NCBI GenBank assembly: GCA_041480845.1
Contig: JBGPAU010000002.1
Coordinates: forward strand, 1-57,953
Reading direction: 5' to 3'
Source: LCIL01 sp041480845
GTDB taxonomy: Bacteria > Patescibacteriota > Microgenomatia > UBA8517
DNA length: 57,953 nt
Shown here: positions 42,846 through 50,685 of the stretch, piece by piece
How the letters are laid out: every line of letters starts with the position of its first letter
Position numbering within the stretch: the stretch's first letter is position 1
Position numbers and translations under genes: made by a program
Notes under the pieces: model-generated
What the model was told of the DNA's origin: nothing
Databases searched by the model: none
What the model saw: the letters and a program-made list of their open reading frames with translations, nothing else

Positions 42846-43585
42846 TCCAGATTCACTCCTTTCCTCATAGCCCAATATAAATTGGTCTTAAGAAGTGAGG
42901 CGGGGGTACCGGCGTCTGACCAAAAACCCTTAAGTTCTACCCAATCAAGCTTGCCCCTTCTCAAATATTCATTGTTTATATCGGTTACCTCAAGCTGTCC
43001 TCTTTCTGAAGGTTTAAGAGTCCTAATTATGTCAAAAACATCGTTATCGTAGATATATAAGCCGGTAACGGCAAAGTCTGACTTCGGCTCTTTGGGTTTT
43101 TCCTCAATCTCGAGAATTTTTCTCTTTAGGTCACTTTTTGGACGGGAAAAGACCGGAACTCCAAATCTCTCAGGATCCGCGACTTTTTTCAAAAATATGA
43201 AGGCTCCATCCTTGAATGACTTGACTGCCTGACTTATATCTGTATCTGTGGTGTTGTCACCCAAAATTACTGTAACTGGGCCTCCGTCTGCAAAATCCTG
43301 CGCGAGTCCCAAAGCATCCGCAATTCCCCCGTCAGTTTTTTCCTGAAATGTGTACTCGATATGTTTTATACCGAAATCTGCCCCGTTCTTTATAACACTC
43401 AAAAAATCCCCTGCGTGGGGGCCCCCGGTAACGATTAATATTTCTGTTATACCGGCATTGACCAAAGTTTGGATAGGATAATAGACCATCGGTTGGTCAA
43501 AAACCGGCAAAAGATGTTTGTTTGTAGCGTGAGTCAGAGGATAAAGTCTGGTCCCCAACCCTCCTGCTAATATGATTCCTTTCAT
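42842..43585 (-). CDS. rmlA: glucose-1-phosphate thymidylyltransferase, short form
   Basis: The 247-residue nucleotidyltransferase starts with KGIILAGGLGTRLYPLTHATN, the G-x-G-T-R-L-x-P-x-T signature, followed by KHLLPVFDQPMVYYPI. VTVILGDNTTD holds the metal-binding Asp, ILEIEEKPKEPKSDFAVTGLYIY is the sugar-binding strand with EEKP, and GFWSDAGTPASLL is the C-terminal Asp motif. It makes dTDP-glucose from glucose-1-phosphate and dTTP. It is shorter than the 290-residue enteric form, lacking the C-terminal dimerisation helices. It is the first gene of the rml run, preceded by a possible extended -10 and followed by rmlBC with an ATGA overlap. Confidence 0.92.
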   Translation of the reverse strand: MKGIILAGGLGTRLYPLTHATNKHLLPVFDQPMVYYPIQTLVNAGITEILIVTGGPHAGDFLSVIKNGADFGIKHIEYTFQEKTDGGIADALGLAQDFADGGPVTVILGDNTTDTDISQAVKSFKDGAFIFLKKVADPERFGVPVFSRPKSDLKRKILEIEEKPKEPKSDFAVTGLYIYDNDVFDIIRTLKPSERGQLEVTDINNEYLRRGKLDWVELKGFWSDAGTPASLLKTNLYWAMRKGVNLE

Positions 43586-43608
43586 ATAAATTTATAAGAT
43601 GAAGTGCA

Positions 43609-43614
43609 AATATA
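43609..43614 (-). promoter_or_regulatory. extended -10 box for rmlA
   Basis: The minus strand reads TGC-TATATT, 23 bases before the ATG at 43585. A second AT-rich TATAAA at 43591-43596 lies closer. No Shine-Dalgarno sequence is seen in the gap. Confidence 0.4.
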
Positions 43615-43637
43615 GCATAGAGGGAAAACAAAGTCAA

Positions 43638-43667
43638 ATAACTTATAGTCTTAATACTATAAGTTGT
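43638..43667 (-). terminator. possible intrinsic terminator after the DUF458 gene
   Basis: The arms AACTTATAG (43640-43648) and CTATAAGTT (43657-43665) form a nine-base-pair stem with an eight-base loop, extendable by two pairs. It begins right after the TGA of the gene at 43669, and the minus strand downstream is T-rich (TTTGACTTTGTTTTCC) but not a clean T-run. The stem is AT-rich, so the terminator would be weak. Confidence 0.45.
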
Positions 43668-43668
43668 A

Positions 43669-44169
43669 TCAGGTGTGTTTGTCGGCTACAGTAGAAGCTC
43701 CCCAGCTTTCAGGCTTGGTTTTAGCCTTATAACCGTTGCCTTGAACCATGCCCACTACTTCCCTGATCATTTCCCGGGTGGGCCCCATCGGGCCAACATC
43801 TATGTGTATCTCAAGGTCGTATTTGGCCGGTGAAACGGCTTCCCTAAGAAGCGGCACTATCTCCTCGGCTGTAGCCAGCGACATGGCTGTTTCCATATAG
43901 ATTTTATCCCTTAAAACGGGCACTTTTTGCACTTTTATTTTTTTCCAAAAATACCTCGCTCCGCTTCCCGTCCTATGCACAATCAGGGCCGTGACAAAGT
44001 CTATTTCGCCTATTCCTTTAACATGCTTAGTCTGCGAATCCGAGCCTATCACGACACGATAAAATCTCTCAGGCTCCTCATTGATAAATTCCGATATCTC
44101 CGATACTGCCTGAGACGGGGTCATCTTACCTTTGGTTGGGCTTATAAATAGGCCATCTTTTGTGTCCAT
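43669..44169 (-). CDS. RNase H-like DUF458 (YkuK-like) protein
   Basis: The 166-residue protein matches the PF04308 RNase H-like fold. RVVIGSDSQTKHVKG supplies the first acidic residue (SDSQ), FVTALIVHRTGSGARYFWKK is the second strand pair, METAMSLATAEEIVPLL is the helix, and EIHIDVGPMGPTREMIREVVG has the next Asp with the conserved G-P-x-G-x-T-x-x-M motif. The C-terminus, TKPESWGASTVADKHT, is the usual KP-x-SWAAS-x-VADKHT of the family. Function is not established; B. subtilis YkuK is the best-known relative. It has its own TATAAT box 11 bases upstream and a hairpin downstream, so it looks like a single-gene transcript. Confidence 0.9.
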   Translation of the reverse strand: MDTKDGLFISPTKGKMTPSQAVSEISEFINEEPERFYRVVIGSDSQTKHVKGIGEIDFVTALIVHRTGSGARYFWKKIKVQKVPVLRDKIYMETAMSLATAEEIVPLLREAVSPAKYDLEIHIDVGPMGPTREMIREVVGMVQGNGYKAKTKPESWGASTVADKHT

Positions 44170-44180
44170 TCAGGTTTAAG

Positions 44181-44186
44181 ATTATA
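44181..44186 (-). promoter_or_regulatory. -10 box for the DUF458 gene
   Basis: A perfect TATAAT on the minus strand ends 11 bases before the ATG at 44169, in a 36-base gap after galU. No TGN extension. Confidence 0.5.
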
Positions 44187-44205
44187 CGCTTTTTGTGCCT
44201 CGAAG

Positions 44206-45093
44206 TTAAATTTTGAGGTTTTTAAGGTATTCCCTGAAATCACCGTTTATATCAGGGTGGTCCAGGGCAAATTCGACTACAGTTTTTAAATATTCGATCT
44301 TATTGCCGGTATCGTAATATTTTCCATTTTCAATTTCGCATGCATAAATAGGAACTCCCTGCTCGCGCAGAACATTAATAGCATCAACTAACCATATTTC
44401 TCCACCTTTGCCGGGCTTAAGTTTTCTAAGAGCGTCAAATATTTCCGGAGGCAATATGTAGGCCCCGTGCGTGGCCAAATTCGAAGGAGCCTCTTCGGGA
44501 ATGGGTTTTTCGACAATTTTTTTGATTTTAAAAACTTTACCTTCAACCGGTTCAAGTTCGGCGATACCGTATCTTGAGAGGTGATCCTTGCTTTCAATCC
44601 GCACTCCCGAAATAACCACTCCCCCGTACTTATTCCAAACATCAATCATTTGTTTAAGTCTGGGGGGGTCGGACTTTATAAACTCGTCTCCCCACATAAC
44701 AGCAAAGCTTTCGTTTCCGATAACTGCCTCCGCAGCAAGTACCGGAGTACCGTTTCCATAGGCTCCCTTCTGACGGACGTAAACAAAATTTGCCATTTCG
44801 GCAATCCTTCTGAGTTCCTCGAGTTGTTTTACTTTTCCCGCGGCCAGCAAGTTATTGACCAATTCGGCATTCGGACTATCAAAGTGGTCCTCAATTGCAC
44901 GTTTCGAGGCGCCTGTAACTATAACAATATCCTCAACCCCGCTTTCCACGGCCTCCTCTACAACATATTGAATCACGGGTTTATCGACTATCGGAAGCAT
45001 CTCTTTAGGCATAGCCTTTGTTTGAGGAAGAAAACGGGTACCAAAACCTGCTGCAGGGATTACAGCTTTCCTAATTTTCTTTGTATCAGGCAT
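44206..45093 (-). CDS. galU: UTP-glucose-1-phosphate uridylyltransferase
   Basis: The 295-residue protein has KAVIPAAGFGTRFLPQTKAMPKEMLPIVDKPVIQYVVEE, read here as the GalU signature G-x-G-T-R-x-L-P-x-T-K followed by PKEM-LP. GVEDIVIVTGASKRAIEDHFD, FAVMWGDEFI with the metal-binding Asp, KIVEKPIPEEAPSNLATHGAYI and GGEIWLVDAIN complete the family pattern. It makes UDP-glucose from UTP and glucose-1-phosphate, and with GalE supplies UDP-galactose. The length is normal for bacteria. It has its own extended -10 box (TGATATACT) seven bases upstream. Confidence 0.93.
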   Translation of the reverse strand: MPDTKKIRKAVIPAAGFGTRFLPQTKAMPKEMLPIVDKPVIQYVVEEAVESGVEDIVIVTGASKRAIEDHFDSPNAELVNNLLAAGKVKQLEELRRIAEMANFVYVRQKGAYGNGTPVLAAEAVIGNESFAVMWGDEFIKSDPPRLKQMIDVWNKYGGVVISGVRIESKDHLSRYGIAELEPVEGKVFKIKKIVEKPIPEEAPSNLATHGAYILPPEIFDALRKLKPGKGGEIWLVDAINVLREQGVPIYACEIENGKYYDTGNKIEYLKTVVEFALDHPDINGDFREYLKNLKI

Positions 45094-45100
45094 AGTTTGA

Positions 45101-45106
45101 AGTATA
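45101..45106 (-). promoter_or_regulatory. extended -10 box for galU
   Basis: The minus strand reads TGA-TATACT ending seven bases before the ATG at 45093. The TGA is also the stop codon of the preceding small membrane-protein gene. The same nonamer precedes prfB. Confidence 0.55.
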
Positions 45107-45367
45107 TCACGTTCGAAGAAGCAAAGAGAAAATAATTACAAAGCCCAGTGCCGCAACGACAAGGTACTCAATAAAAGTTTCTATATGTAAATCCTTATGA
45201 AGATAATGGTGTGTAACTCCCCAGGCAACATAGGAAAGGGAAAGAGCCAGAGCTACCGCGACCTGAAAATTTTTATCGTAGGAAAAAAGGATTAAGCCCG
45301 CAAAGCCCGCAAGAAGAATCCCAAAAAGTGCCATGTAGTGAGATAAGTGTTTAGAAATAGATTTCAT
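45107..45367 (-). CDS. small membrane protein, three helices
   Basis: The 86-residue protein has three hydrophobic stretches (about residues 12-30, 35-52 and 63-84) separated by short loops, the second loop holding HHYLHKDLHIE. I do not recognise the family. It overlaps the CAP-domain gene by four bases (ATGA), so the two are translated together, and it ends at the galU promoter. The His-rich loop could bind metal, but nothing else supports that. Confidence 0.75.
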   Translation of the reverse strand: MKSISKHLSHYMALFGILLAGFAGLILFSYDKNFQVAVALALSLSYVAWGVTHHYLHKDLHIETFIEYLVVAALGFVIIFSLLLRT

Positions 45368-46278
45368 ATAATCTGTCCCGCCTTTAATATTAATATTACA
45401 GCTAAAATCATTCCAAAATAAGCCAGGTGTGCCAGGGTTCGCCCGCCGATGCGTGCAATCCTTTGTCTTCGAACCACGATTAAATCAATCGACAAAACCA
45501 AAATTAATATTCCTGTTACCAGAAGCGAAATATTTTTAGTTGAATTAAACGGCGAAATGAAGATGACAGCCTCACCCGAAGCGGGTGTTGGAGTCATTGT
45601 GGGGGCTGGTGTTGGAGTAGGAATAGGAGTAGAAGTAGGTGCGGAAGTTGATTTCACCGTCGATGGAAGTACCTCTTTTGCTTTAGCTACAGGAATGGCA
45701 GCTTCGCCCGACAGGGGTGCTCCAAAAAATTGAACTATCACGGTTGTATCTGCTCCTGCCAAATTTCCTTCAACCACGCCTATCCCGATCTCACGGTAAT
45801 TTGGATTTAAAATATTTTCTTTATGGGAAGGCGAATTCATCCAGGCGTTAATGGCCGAGGCGGCATCCGGAAAATCCCGGGCCAAATTTTCCCCGGCATA
45901 TTTATATTTATAGCCAAATTTAAGAAAAAAGCTCCAGGGAGAAGTTCCGTCAGGGGCAAAATGAGCCCAGTAGCCTTTAGCAAGCATATCGTTGCCTTTT
46001 GCAAGTGCGGCTCCGTCTAGAGTCGAATTTTCGGTTAATGCCCCAAGCCCGTTTGCCACCCTTTGGGTATTGGTTAATCTAATGACTTCGGCAGGAGAAA
46101 TATTGGCTGCATATCCCAAAACCTGAGGAAAGGCTTTATGCGCAAATCCCAATACCAACTGAAAAGCAATAAGGCCGACGGCAAGAAGTGAAAGACTACT
46201 TGAATGCAAAAGCTTAGCCTTCTGGTTGTTGCTTTCGTGAGGAATGAATAAATGTCTTAAGAGCTTAAAAAACTGCAT
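45364..46278 (-). CDS. CAP-domain surface protein with Pro/Thr linker and C-terminal helices
   Basis: The 304-residue protein has an N-terminal helix (about 30-47), a CAP/SCP domain (about 60-187), a low-complexity linker rich in Thr, Pro and Ser (205-234), and two C-terminal helices (251-269 and 283-299). The CAP domain shows NTQRVANGLGALTENSTL, YWAHFAPDGTSPW with H106, KYAGENLARDF with E130 and NSPSHKENIL with H152/E154, which are the four conserved cavity residues. The protein lies outside the cytoplasmic membrane with both ends anchored. CAP proteins have diverse roles; some bind lipids. The linker is a plausible O-glycosylation site. It overlaps galE by one base (TAATG). Confidence 0.9.
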   Translation of the reverse strand: MQFFKLLRHLFIPHESNNQKAKLLHSSSLSLLAVGLIAFQLVLGFAHKAFPQVLGYAANISPAEVIRLTNTQRVANGLGALTENSTLDGAALAKGNDMLAKGYWAHFAPDGTSPWSFFLKFGYKYKYAGENLARDFPDAASAINAWMNSPSHKENILNPNYREIGIGVVEGNLAGADTTVIVQFFGAPLSGEAAIPVAKAKEVLPSTVKSTSAPTSTPIPTPTPAPTMTPTPASGEAVIFISPFNSTKNISLLVTGILILVLSIDLIVVRRQRIARIGGRTLAHLAYFGMILAVILILKAGQII

Positions 46279-47270
46279 TAATCCATATTACCATACCCAT
46301 CAGGGTGATTTTTGTGCCAAAGGTAAGCGGTTTCTACAATTTCTTTCAGGCCGTATTTTGGCTGCCAGGCAAAATCTTTTTTGATTTTGGTAGTAGAGGC
46401 ATAAAGCTCATCCGCATCCCCGGCCCGCCTTGTACTATATTTTATTTTTAGATCCATTCCCGTAACACTTTTTACCATGTCTATCACTTCTTTATTGGAA
46501 AAACCTTTACCGATTCCGGCGTTGTAGAAATTACTTTCCGCTCCACCAATCAGCTTTTGCATCGCAATCGAATGTGTTTCTACCAAATCCAAAACGTGGA
46601 TATAGTCCCTGATATTGGTTCCATCCGGGGTTTTATAATCATTCCCAAAAATCTCAATTTCTTCACCTTTTAAGGCTTTTTTAATAATATTCGGGATCAG
46701 GTGGCTTTCCTCGGGGTGATCCTCGCCAATGCTTCCGTCAAGTGCCGCGCCGGCGGCGTTGAAATATCTGATTCCAATAAATTTTATTCCGTATGCCGCG
46801 TCATAATCTTCAAGCATTCTTTCCATTATGTATTTAGTTTCGCCGTAAGGGTTTAGGGGGTTTTGGGGATCATCCTCGGCTATCGGAAGTTTAACGGGAT
46901 TTCCGTAAATTCCGGCGCTACTTGATAAAATAATTTTGTTCGTGCCGGCCTTTTTCATCGAATCGAGTAGATTCATAAATCCCAAAACATTATTTTCATA
47001 ATATTTTTGGGGGTTTATAAACGATTCTCCCATTTGAATAAAGCTGGCCATATGAATTACCCCGTCAAATTTTTCCGAAGCAAGGAAGCCATCCAATTTC
47101 TCTTTCTCTGTAACTAAATCTATAATCTCCAATTTATAATCTTTAACCGCCTCCTTATGTCCCTGAGAAAGATTGTCTAAAATTACAGGGTCAAATCCTT
47201 TAGATTTAAGTTCACGAACCATGAAGCTTCCTATATACCCCGCTCCACCTGTTACCAGTATTTTTTCCAT
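46278..47270 (-). CDS. galE: UDP-glucose 4-epimerase
   Basis: The 330-residue extended SDR has ILVTGGAGYIGSFMVRELK, then DNLSQGHKEAVKD, VIHMASFIQMGESFINPQKYYENNV, LSSSAGIYGNP with the catalytic Ser, and NPYGETKYIMERML with YxxxK. YFNAAGAALDGSIGEDHPEESHLIPN and TPDGTNIRDYIHVLDL are the hallmark segments of GalE. It interconverts UDP-glucose and UDP-galactose, supplying galactose for glycan synthesis. The usual HFAAxKxVGES region reads HMASFIQMGES, a common variant. It follows the VanZ-like gene with no gap and shares one base with the CAP gene. Confidence 0.92.
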   Translation of the reverse strand: MEKILVTGGAGYIGSFMVRELKSKGFDPVILDNLSQGHKEAVKDYKLEIIDLVTEKEKLDGFLASEKFDGVIHMASFIQMGESFINPQKYYENNVLGFMNLLDSMKKAGTNKIILSSSAGIYGNPVKLPIAEDDPQNPLNPYGETKYIMERMLEDYDAAYGIKFIGIRYFNAAGAALDGSIGEDHPEESHLIPNIIKKALKGEEIEIFGNDYKTPDGTNIRDYIHVLDLVETHSIAMQKLIGGAESNFYNAGIGKGFSNKEVIDMVKSVTGMDLKIKYSTRRAGDADELYASTTKIKKDFAWQPKYGLKEIVETAYLWHKNHPDGYGNMD

Positions 47271-47693
47271 TTAATTAATTCCGAATTGTAGCAAAAATGT
47301 TTGAATTTTTTTAGGAAGCTTGGGTAAAAACCGGTAAATATAATAAATAACTACTCCTGCGCCAATTCCGTCAATGAGAACATCCCTTAGCCTGGCTTCT
47401 CTCCCTTGGGTAAACATTTGGTGATATTCGTCTGTTGCCCCGTATAAAAACGCTATTGCTACCGCCCAAACGGCAGCTTTTTTACGGCTTATACCATGCC
47501 CAATCAGACCCCGGTAAATTAGAACCGAAAGCACGCCAAATAAAAGAAAGTGTCCGATTTTTTTAACGGCAAAATCCTGCCAGTAAATTTGTGAGGTGGA
47601 AAGAACCGTTCCTGAAGAAAATTTAAAAATTAGGCCTGCCCACAATACCACCGGAAGCCAAAGGCTAAGAGATTTGATTATTTTTATTTTCAC
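47271..47693 (-). CDS. VanZ-like membrane protein, GTG start
   Basis: From GTG at 47693 the protein is 140 residues (VKIKIIKSLSLWLPVVLWAGLIF). A longer ATG frame to 47750 lies in the coding part of the upstream gene and adds a polar tail; the GTG is preferred because TATACT stands seven bases before it. Four hydrophobic helices are seen. VKKIGHFLLFGVLSVLIYRGL and AFLYGATDEYHQMFTQGREARLRDVLIDGIGAGVV are the VanZ family motifs (K-x-x-HF-x-x-F, and DE-x-HQ-x-F-x-x-GR-x-x-x-x-DV). VanZ itself gives low-level teicoplanin resistance, but most relatives are of unknown function. It overlaps the upstream gene by 29 bases. Confidence 0.85.
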   Translation of the reverse strand: MKIKIIKSLSLWLPVVLWAGLIFKFSSGTVLSTSQIYWQDFAVKKIGHFLLFGVLSVLIYRGLIGHGISRKKAAVWAVAIAFLYGATDEYHQMFTQGREARLRDVLIDGIGAGVVIYYIYRFLPKLPKKIQTFLLQFGIN

Positions 47694-48495
47694 TCTCAAT
47701 AGTATAGCTTTTTTTGGCACTCTTAATAATACTGAAAACCGAAAAACCAATTAGTCCCACACCTAAGGCGATAAGCCCGATAGCCAGTAGCGGCAACTTT
47801 ATTTTTGGATTTTCGGTTAAATTCAGAGGAGGTTCTGTTGCGGGAGGACTCGGAAAAACTGTACTTTCCCCCAAAACCGCTTCCTCCGGTGTATTTAATG
47901 GCGTGGGGCTCGGAGTTGGTGTTGGCTTCGGAGAGGGTGTGCGAGCCGGAGTTGGAGATGGAGATGGAGTTTTGCTCGGGATAGGAGTAGAGGTAGGGTT
48001 ACTCGTGGGAGAAAGAGTTGGAGACGGAGATGGGGTCGGCAAATTTAACGCAACAAAAATTGCATTACTATCCGAATAACTCGAGCAGCTGGAGGTATAC
48101 CGTCGTAACTTTAATGTATAATTTCCATTATCCACCGAATTATCCTCACCGATTTTTACTATTAAAATTAGAGCACTGGTACTCGCGTCCGATACCTTAA
48201 AATAATTATGGCAGTCCTGACTTGTCATAATTTTGACCCAATCTCCGACATTATTTTTCATATATCCAAAATACGATTGCCCCGAACTTTGTTGGAAAGC
48301 GACCCTAAAATATGACTCGCTGGGAAGACCACTTATGCTTCCTGTCGTTGGCACTTCCTGTTCGTTGGAAGTTACATTAGTATCCGACAAATCCTGAAGG
48401 CTCATCGAAAACGCCGCCAGGACTTTTGAACAAAAAGAAAAACTGATAACTACAAATAAAACAGTTGTAAATATGTTTTTGATGACCCGATTCAT
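47665..48495 (-). CDS. secreted surface protein with Ser/Thr/Pro-rich stalk and C-terminal anchor
   Basis: The 276-residue protein has a signal peptide (about 1-28, ending near KVLAAFS), a beta-rich domain (30-150) with three Cys residues in MTSQDCHNYF and TSSCSSYSD, a stalk of about 75 residues dominated by Thr, Pro and Ser (151-225), and one C-terminal helix (about 232-256) followed by a basic tail. It would be exported, held in the membrane by its C-terminus, and stretched away from the cell. I recognise no domain in the beta region. The stalk is a plausible O-glycosylation substrate for the PMT-like proteins (inference). A TATACA box stands five bases before the start. Confidence 0.82.
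   Translation of the reverse strand: MNRVIKNIFTTVLFVVISFSFCSKVLAAFSMSLQDLSDTNVTSNEQEVPTTGSISGLPSESYFRVAFQQSSGQSYFGYMKNNVGDWVKIMTSQDCHNYFKVSDASTSALILIVKIGEDNSVDNGNYTLKLRRYTSSCSSYSDSNAIFVALNLPTPSPSPTLSPTSNPTSTPIPSKTPSPSPTPARTPSPKPTPTPSPTPLNTPEEAVLGESTVFPSPPATEPPLNLTENPKIKLPLLAIGLIALGVGLIGFSVFSIIKSAKKSYTIESENKNNQIS
47701..47706 (-). promoter_or_regulatory. possible -10 box before the VanZ-like gene
   Basis: TATACT on the minus strand ends seven bases before the GTG at 47693, inside the 3' end of the surface-protein gene. Confidence 0.35.
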
Positions 48496-48500
48496 CGAAG

Positions 48501-48506
48501 TGTATA
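48501..48506 (-). promoter_or_regulatory. possible -10 box before the surface-protein gene
   Basis: TATACA on the minus strand ends five bases before the ATG at 48495, in a 94-base AT-rich gap after the hydrolase gene. No -35 or TGN extension is clear. Confidence 0.35.
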
Positions 48507-48589
48507 GAATTACAATATATACATCATATCATATACTTGTAGTTTAATATTTTAGAATTATTGAAACTATGGGGTTTAATTTATGAAAC

Positions 48590-49774
48590 CTACAATACGT
48601 AATTTATATGAAGATAAAGCACGTCAAGACCTCCGTCATCATTACGGACTCGATCATACCTCAGAGAACAGCCTCCCCCACCAACATAGCTTCCTCTAAA
48701 TAAAATCCCGCTTTTAACAGCATGAACGTCACTTGAGGCATCGCTATCAATATCAATACCGTTGTGTGCACTATAAATCCTGCCAATATAAGTATTTCTT
48801 ACTGCCCAAGTTGACCCGTATCCCTGATTAAACTGTATTTTCGGACTGACGGGCCAATCCCAAGATCCTGACGGATTGAAAGAATCGCCATCAGAGCTAC
48901 CACAGGATGAACCTGAACAATCTGTAAAATCAATTCCACTTTTTAAGTAATTAAAAGGGTTTTGGGCAATACTTCCCTGACTCACTGTAAAATGAAGGTG
49001 TGTTCCCCCGGAGTTGCATGATGAGCCCTGAATGATTGTTGCAATCTTATCGCCCTGGTTAACATGTCCCACTTCAGTCTCCTGACCTCTCCCTGCGAGA
49101 ATACCTTGTATAGCCTCATACTCTGCACTAGCTTCGGCTAATAGTCGTTTATAATTCGCTTCGCTATTTTGTGTATCCTTAAGCAGTCTTGCCTTTGCAG
49201 CTTTTTGAGTATTAAGGTTTGCTTGTTGAACTGTTAATTGTTTCTTCAAAGTTTCCTGATCAGTTTTTTGGCCTTGATAGGTTGTCTGAGCAGTTTGCAA
49301 TTTATCAAGTAAATTTCTGTCTTCCTCTTGGATTTTTTGGAGATAATGCAGTCTGGAAGTCGCATCGCTTATGTCTATTGCCGAGAGTATAAAGATAAAA
49401 TTATTTTCAAACCTAGAAAGTTTATATGTCTCAACAGCCCTCGAAGAAAAAGCGGCGGTTAAGGAGGTTAATGAATCTCCGAGTTGGTCAATCCTGCCAC
49501 CGAGAAGAGTAATTTGGTCCTGAGTCTGAGAAATTTTGAGAGTCATTAATTTTATTTGGGCGTCGAACTGGGCAATTTGATTCGCGAGAGTATTTGCTTG
49601 CCCCTGAAGGTTCGTAACTTTCTGTTGACAATCGTTAATCCTGCTTGTAAGGCAAGATACGTCACCTTGATTGCATACCGAATCGCACGTCTGGGCACGG
49701 ACAAAAACTACAGAACCCAAAAATAAAATTGAGGTTAGTATGAGGAGAAAGAATTTCTTTCCATCTATTTTCAT
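48590..49774 (-). CDS. EnvC-like coiled-coil M23 peptidoglycan hydrolase, apparently circularly permuted
   Basis: The 394-residue protein has a signal peptide (1-27), a Cys-bearing N-terminus (C30, C34, C41, C49), two long coiled-coil helices (about 45-110 and 140-222), and a LytM/M23 peptidase domain. In ordinary M23 domains the order is HxxxD, then YxH, then HLH. Here VGHVNQGDKIATI and GTHLHFTVSQG (H259, H261) come first at 235-277, and WDWPVSPKIQFNQGYG, SAHNGIDID (H337, D341) and VLYLHINY (H389) follow at 305-394. All metal and catalytic residues are kept. It sits after ftsE and ftsX, so it probably is the FtsEX-controlled hydrolase of cell division. ATG overlaps the ftsX stop (ATGA). Confidence 0.85.
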   Translation of the reverse strand: MKIDGKKFFLLILTSILFLGSVVFVRAQTCDSVCNQGDVSCLTSRINDCQQKVTNLQGQANTLANQIAQFDAQIKLMTLKISQTQDQITLLGGRIDQLGDSLTSLTAAFSSRAVETYKLSRFENNFIFILSAIDISDATSRLHYLQKIQEEDRNLLDKLQTAQTTYQGQKTDQETLKKQLTVQQANLNTQKAAKARLLKDTQNSEANYKRLLAEASAEYEAIQGILAGRGQETEVGHVNQGDKIATIIQGSSCNSGGTHLHFTVSQGSIAQNPFNYLKSGIDFTDCSGSSCGSSDGDSFNPSGSWDWPVSPKIQFNQGYGSTWAVRNTYIGRIYSAHNGIDIDSDASSDVHAVKSGILFRGSYVGGGGCSLRYDRVRNDDGGLDVLYLHINYVL

Positions 49775-50685
49775 CTTTCTTTTTTAACTCTGGAAATTGC
49801 TATCAGACTACCTGAAAGAGCTAAAAGGACACCGGCAAATAATTCGATGGTTAAAATTATTCCAAACAGTTCAAAGATCCCAATTGCGTCCCGCGGGAGG
49901 ATTGGAATTTCTCCGAAATAGGCAACGACTGTCGGAGCCAAATATAAAACTGAAATAAACGAAACCGCCCATCCCAAGACCACGCCGAAAAGCGTGTATA
50001 TAAAAGCTTCAATGATAATCGGACTTCTTATAAAGCCTTTGGTCGCTCCGATCAAATTAAGAATTTCCACTTCTTCCCGCCTGCCAACAACTCGCATACT
50101 GGTGATTACGAGAAGAACAACCAAAGATGTAGTAACCAGAAGCCCCACAAAGACAATTCCTCCGATCCTCACGTAAGTTGTAATTGTTTTTAACCTCGCA
50201 ACAACGTCGTTTAGGCTGGTCTCGCCCCCCAAAGCCGCGGTAAAACCAACCGAGTCAACGATGCTTTCTCCCTTAACCTTATCAATAATACTTTGGGCAA
50301 AAGATAAATCCGTCACCGAAAATTCAAGTGATGCCGGAAAAATTGACGGGCTAACAAGCTGCCCCAAAAGCGGGTTATCGCTTGTAGCTTTTTTATAAAT
50401 CGACAGGGCTTCCTCTTTGCTCACATATTTAATGTCTTTAATATGCGCGTCCGAAGCCAGATTGTGTTGCAAGCCGGCAATGCTGGTATCTGTAGCGTCA
50501 GACTTCAAAAACGCAATCACCTGAGGCCTGGTCTCAAAATAAGTAATCAGTTGTGAAGAGGAATAAACCAGAACCGAAACTAAAGTTGTCACAAAAAATG
50601 TCAGGGTAAGAACAAATGAGGCAGCCAAGGCTTGAAAGGGAGAACGTCTTATATAATCCCAGGCAGTTTTAAAATGAATATTCAT
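49771..50685 (-). CDS. ftsX: cell-division ABC transporter permease FtsX
   Basis: The 304-residue protein has a short cytoplasmic start, helix 1 (about 20-40), a 120-residue outer domain (45-165), and three more helices in the C-terminal half (FtsX/MacB-like fold). TAWDYIRRSPFQALAASFVLTLTF at the N-terminus and ITSMRVVGRREEVEILNLIGATKGFIRSPIIIEA in the cytoplasmic loop are typical; the latter contacts FtsE. FtsX passes the ATPase signal to an outside hydrolase with a coiled coil, EnvC or PcsB; here the next gene encodes such a protein. It overlaps ftsE and the hydrolase gene by four bases each. Confidence 0.92.
   Translation of the reverse strand: MNIHFKTAWDYIRRSPFQALAASFVLTLTFFVTTLVSVLVYSSSQLITYFETRPQVIAFLKSDATDTSIAGLQHNLASDAHIKDIKYVSKEEALSIYKKATSDNPLLGQLVSPSIFPASLEFSVTDLSFAQSIIDKVKGESIVDSVGFTAALGGETSLNDVVARLKTITTYVRIGGIVFVGLLVTTSLVVLLVITSMRVVGRREEVEILNLIGATKGFIRSPIIIEAFIYTLFGVVLGWAVSFISVLYLAPTVVAYFGEIPILPRDAIGIFELFGIILTIELFAGVLLALSGSLIAISRVKKER

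Noticed and set aside
44581..45135. Plus-strand open frame of 184 codons over galU
   Set aside because: It lies entirely antisense to a well-conserved galU, has no recognisable domain, and its composition follows the complement of the galU codons.
45449..45733. Plus-strand frame with Gly/Val repeats over the CAP gene
   Set aside because: Complement of the Thr/Pro linker of the CAP protein.
47714..48079. Plus-strand frame rich in Gly and Val repeats
   Set aside because: It is the complement of the Thr/Ser/Pro stalk of the minus-strand surface protein; the repeats come from that composition.
48590..49774. Reading the M23 gene as a truncated or frameshifted two-domain protein
   Set aside because: The frame is open throughout, all five metal/catalytic residues occur once, and the space before the HLH half is too short for a lost HxxxD half; permutation explains it better.
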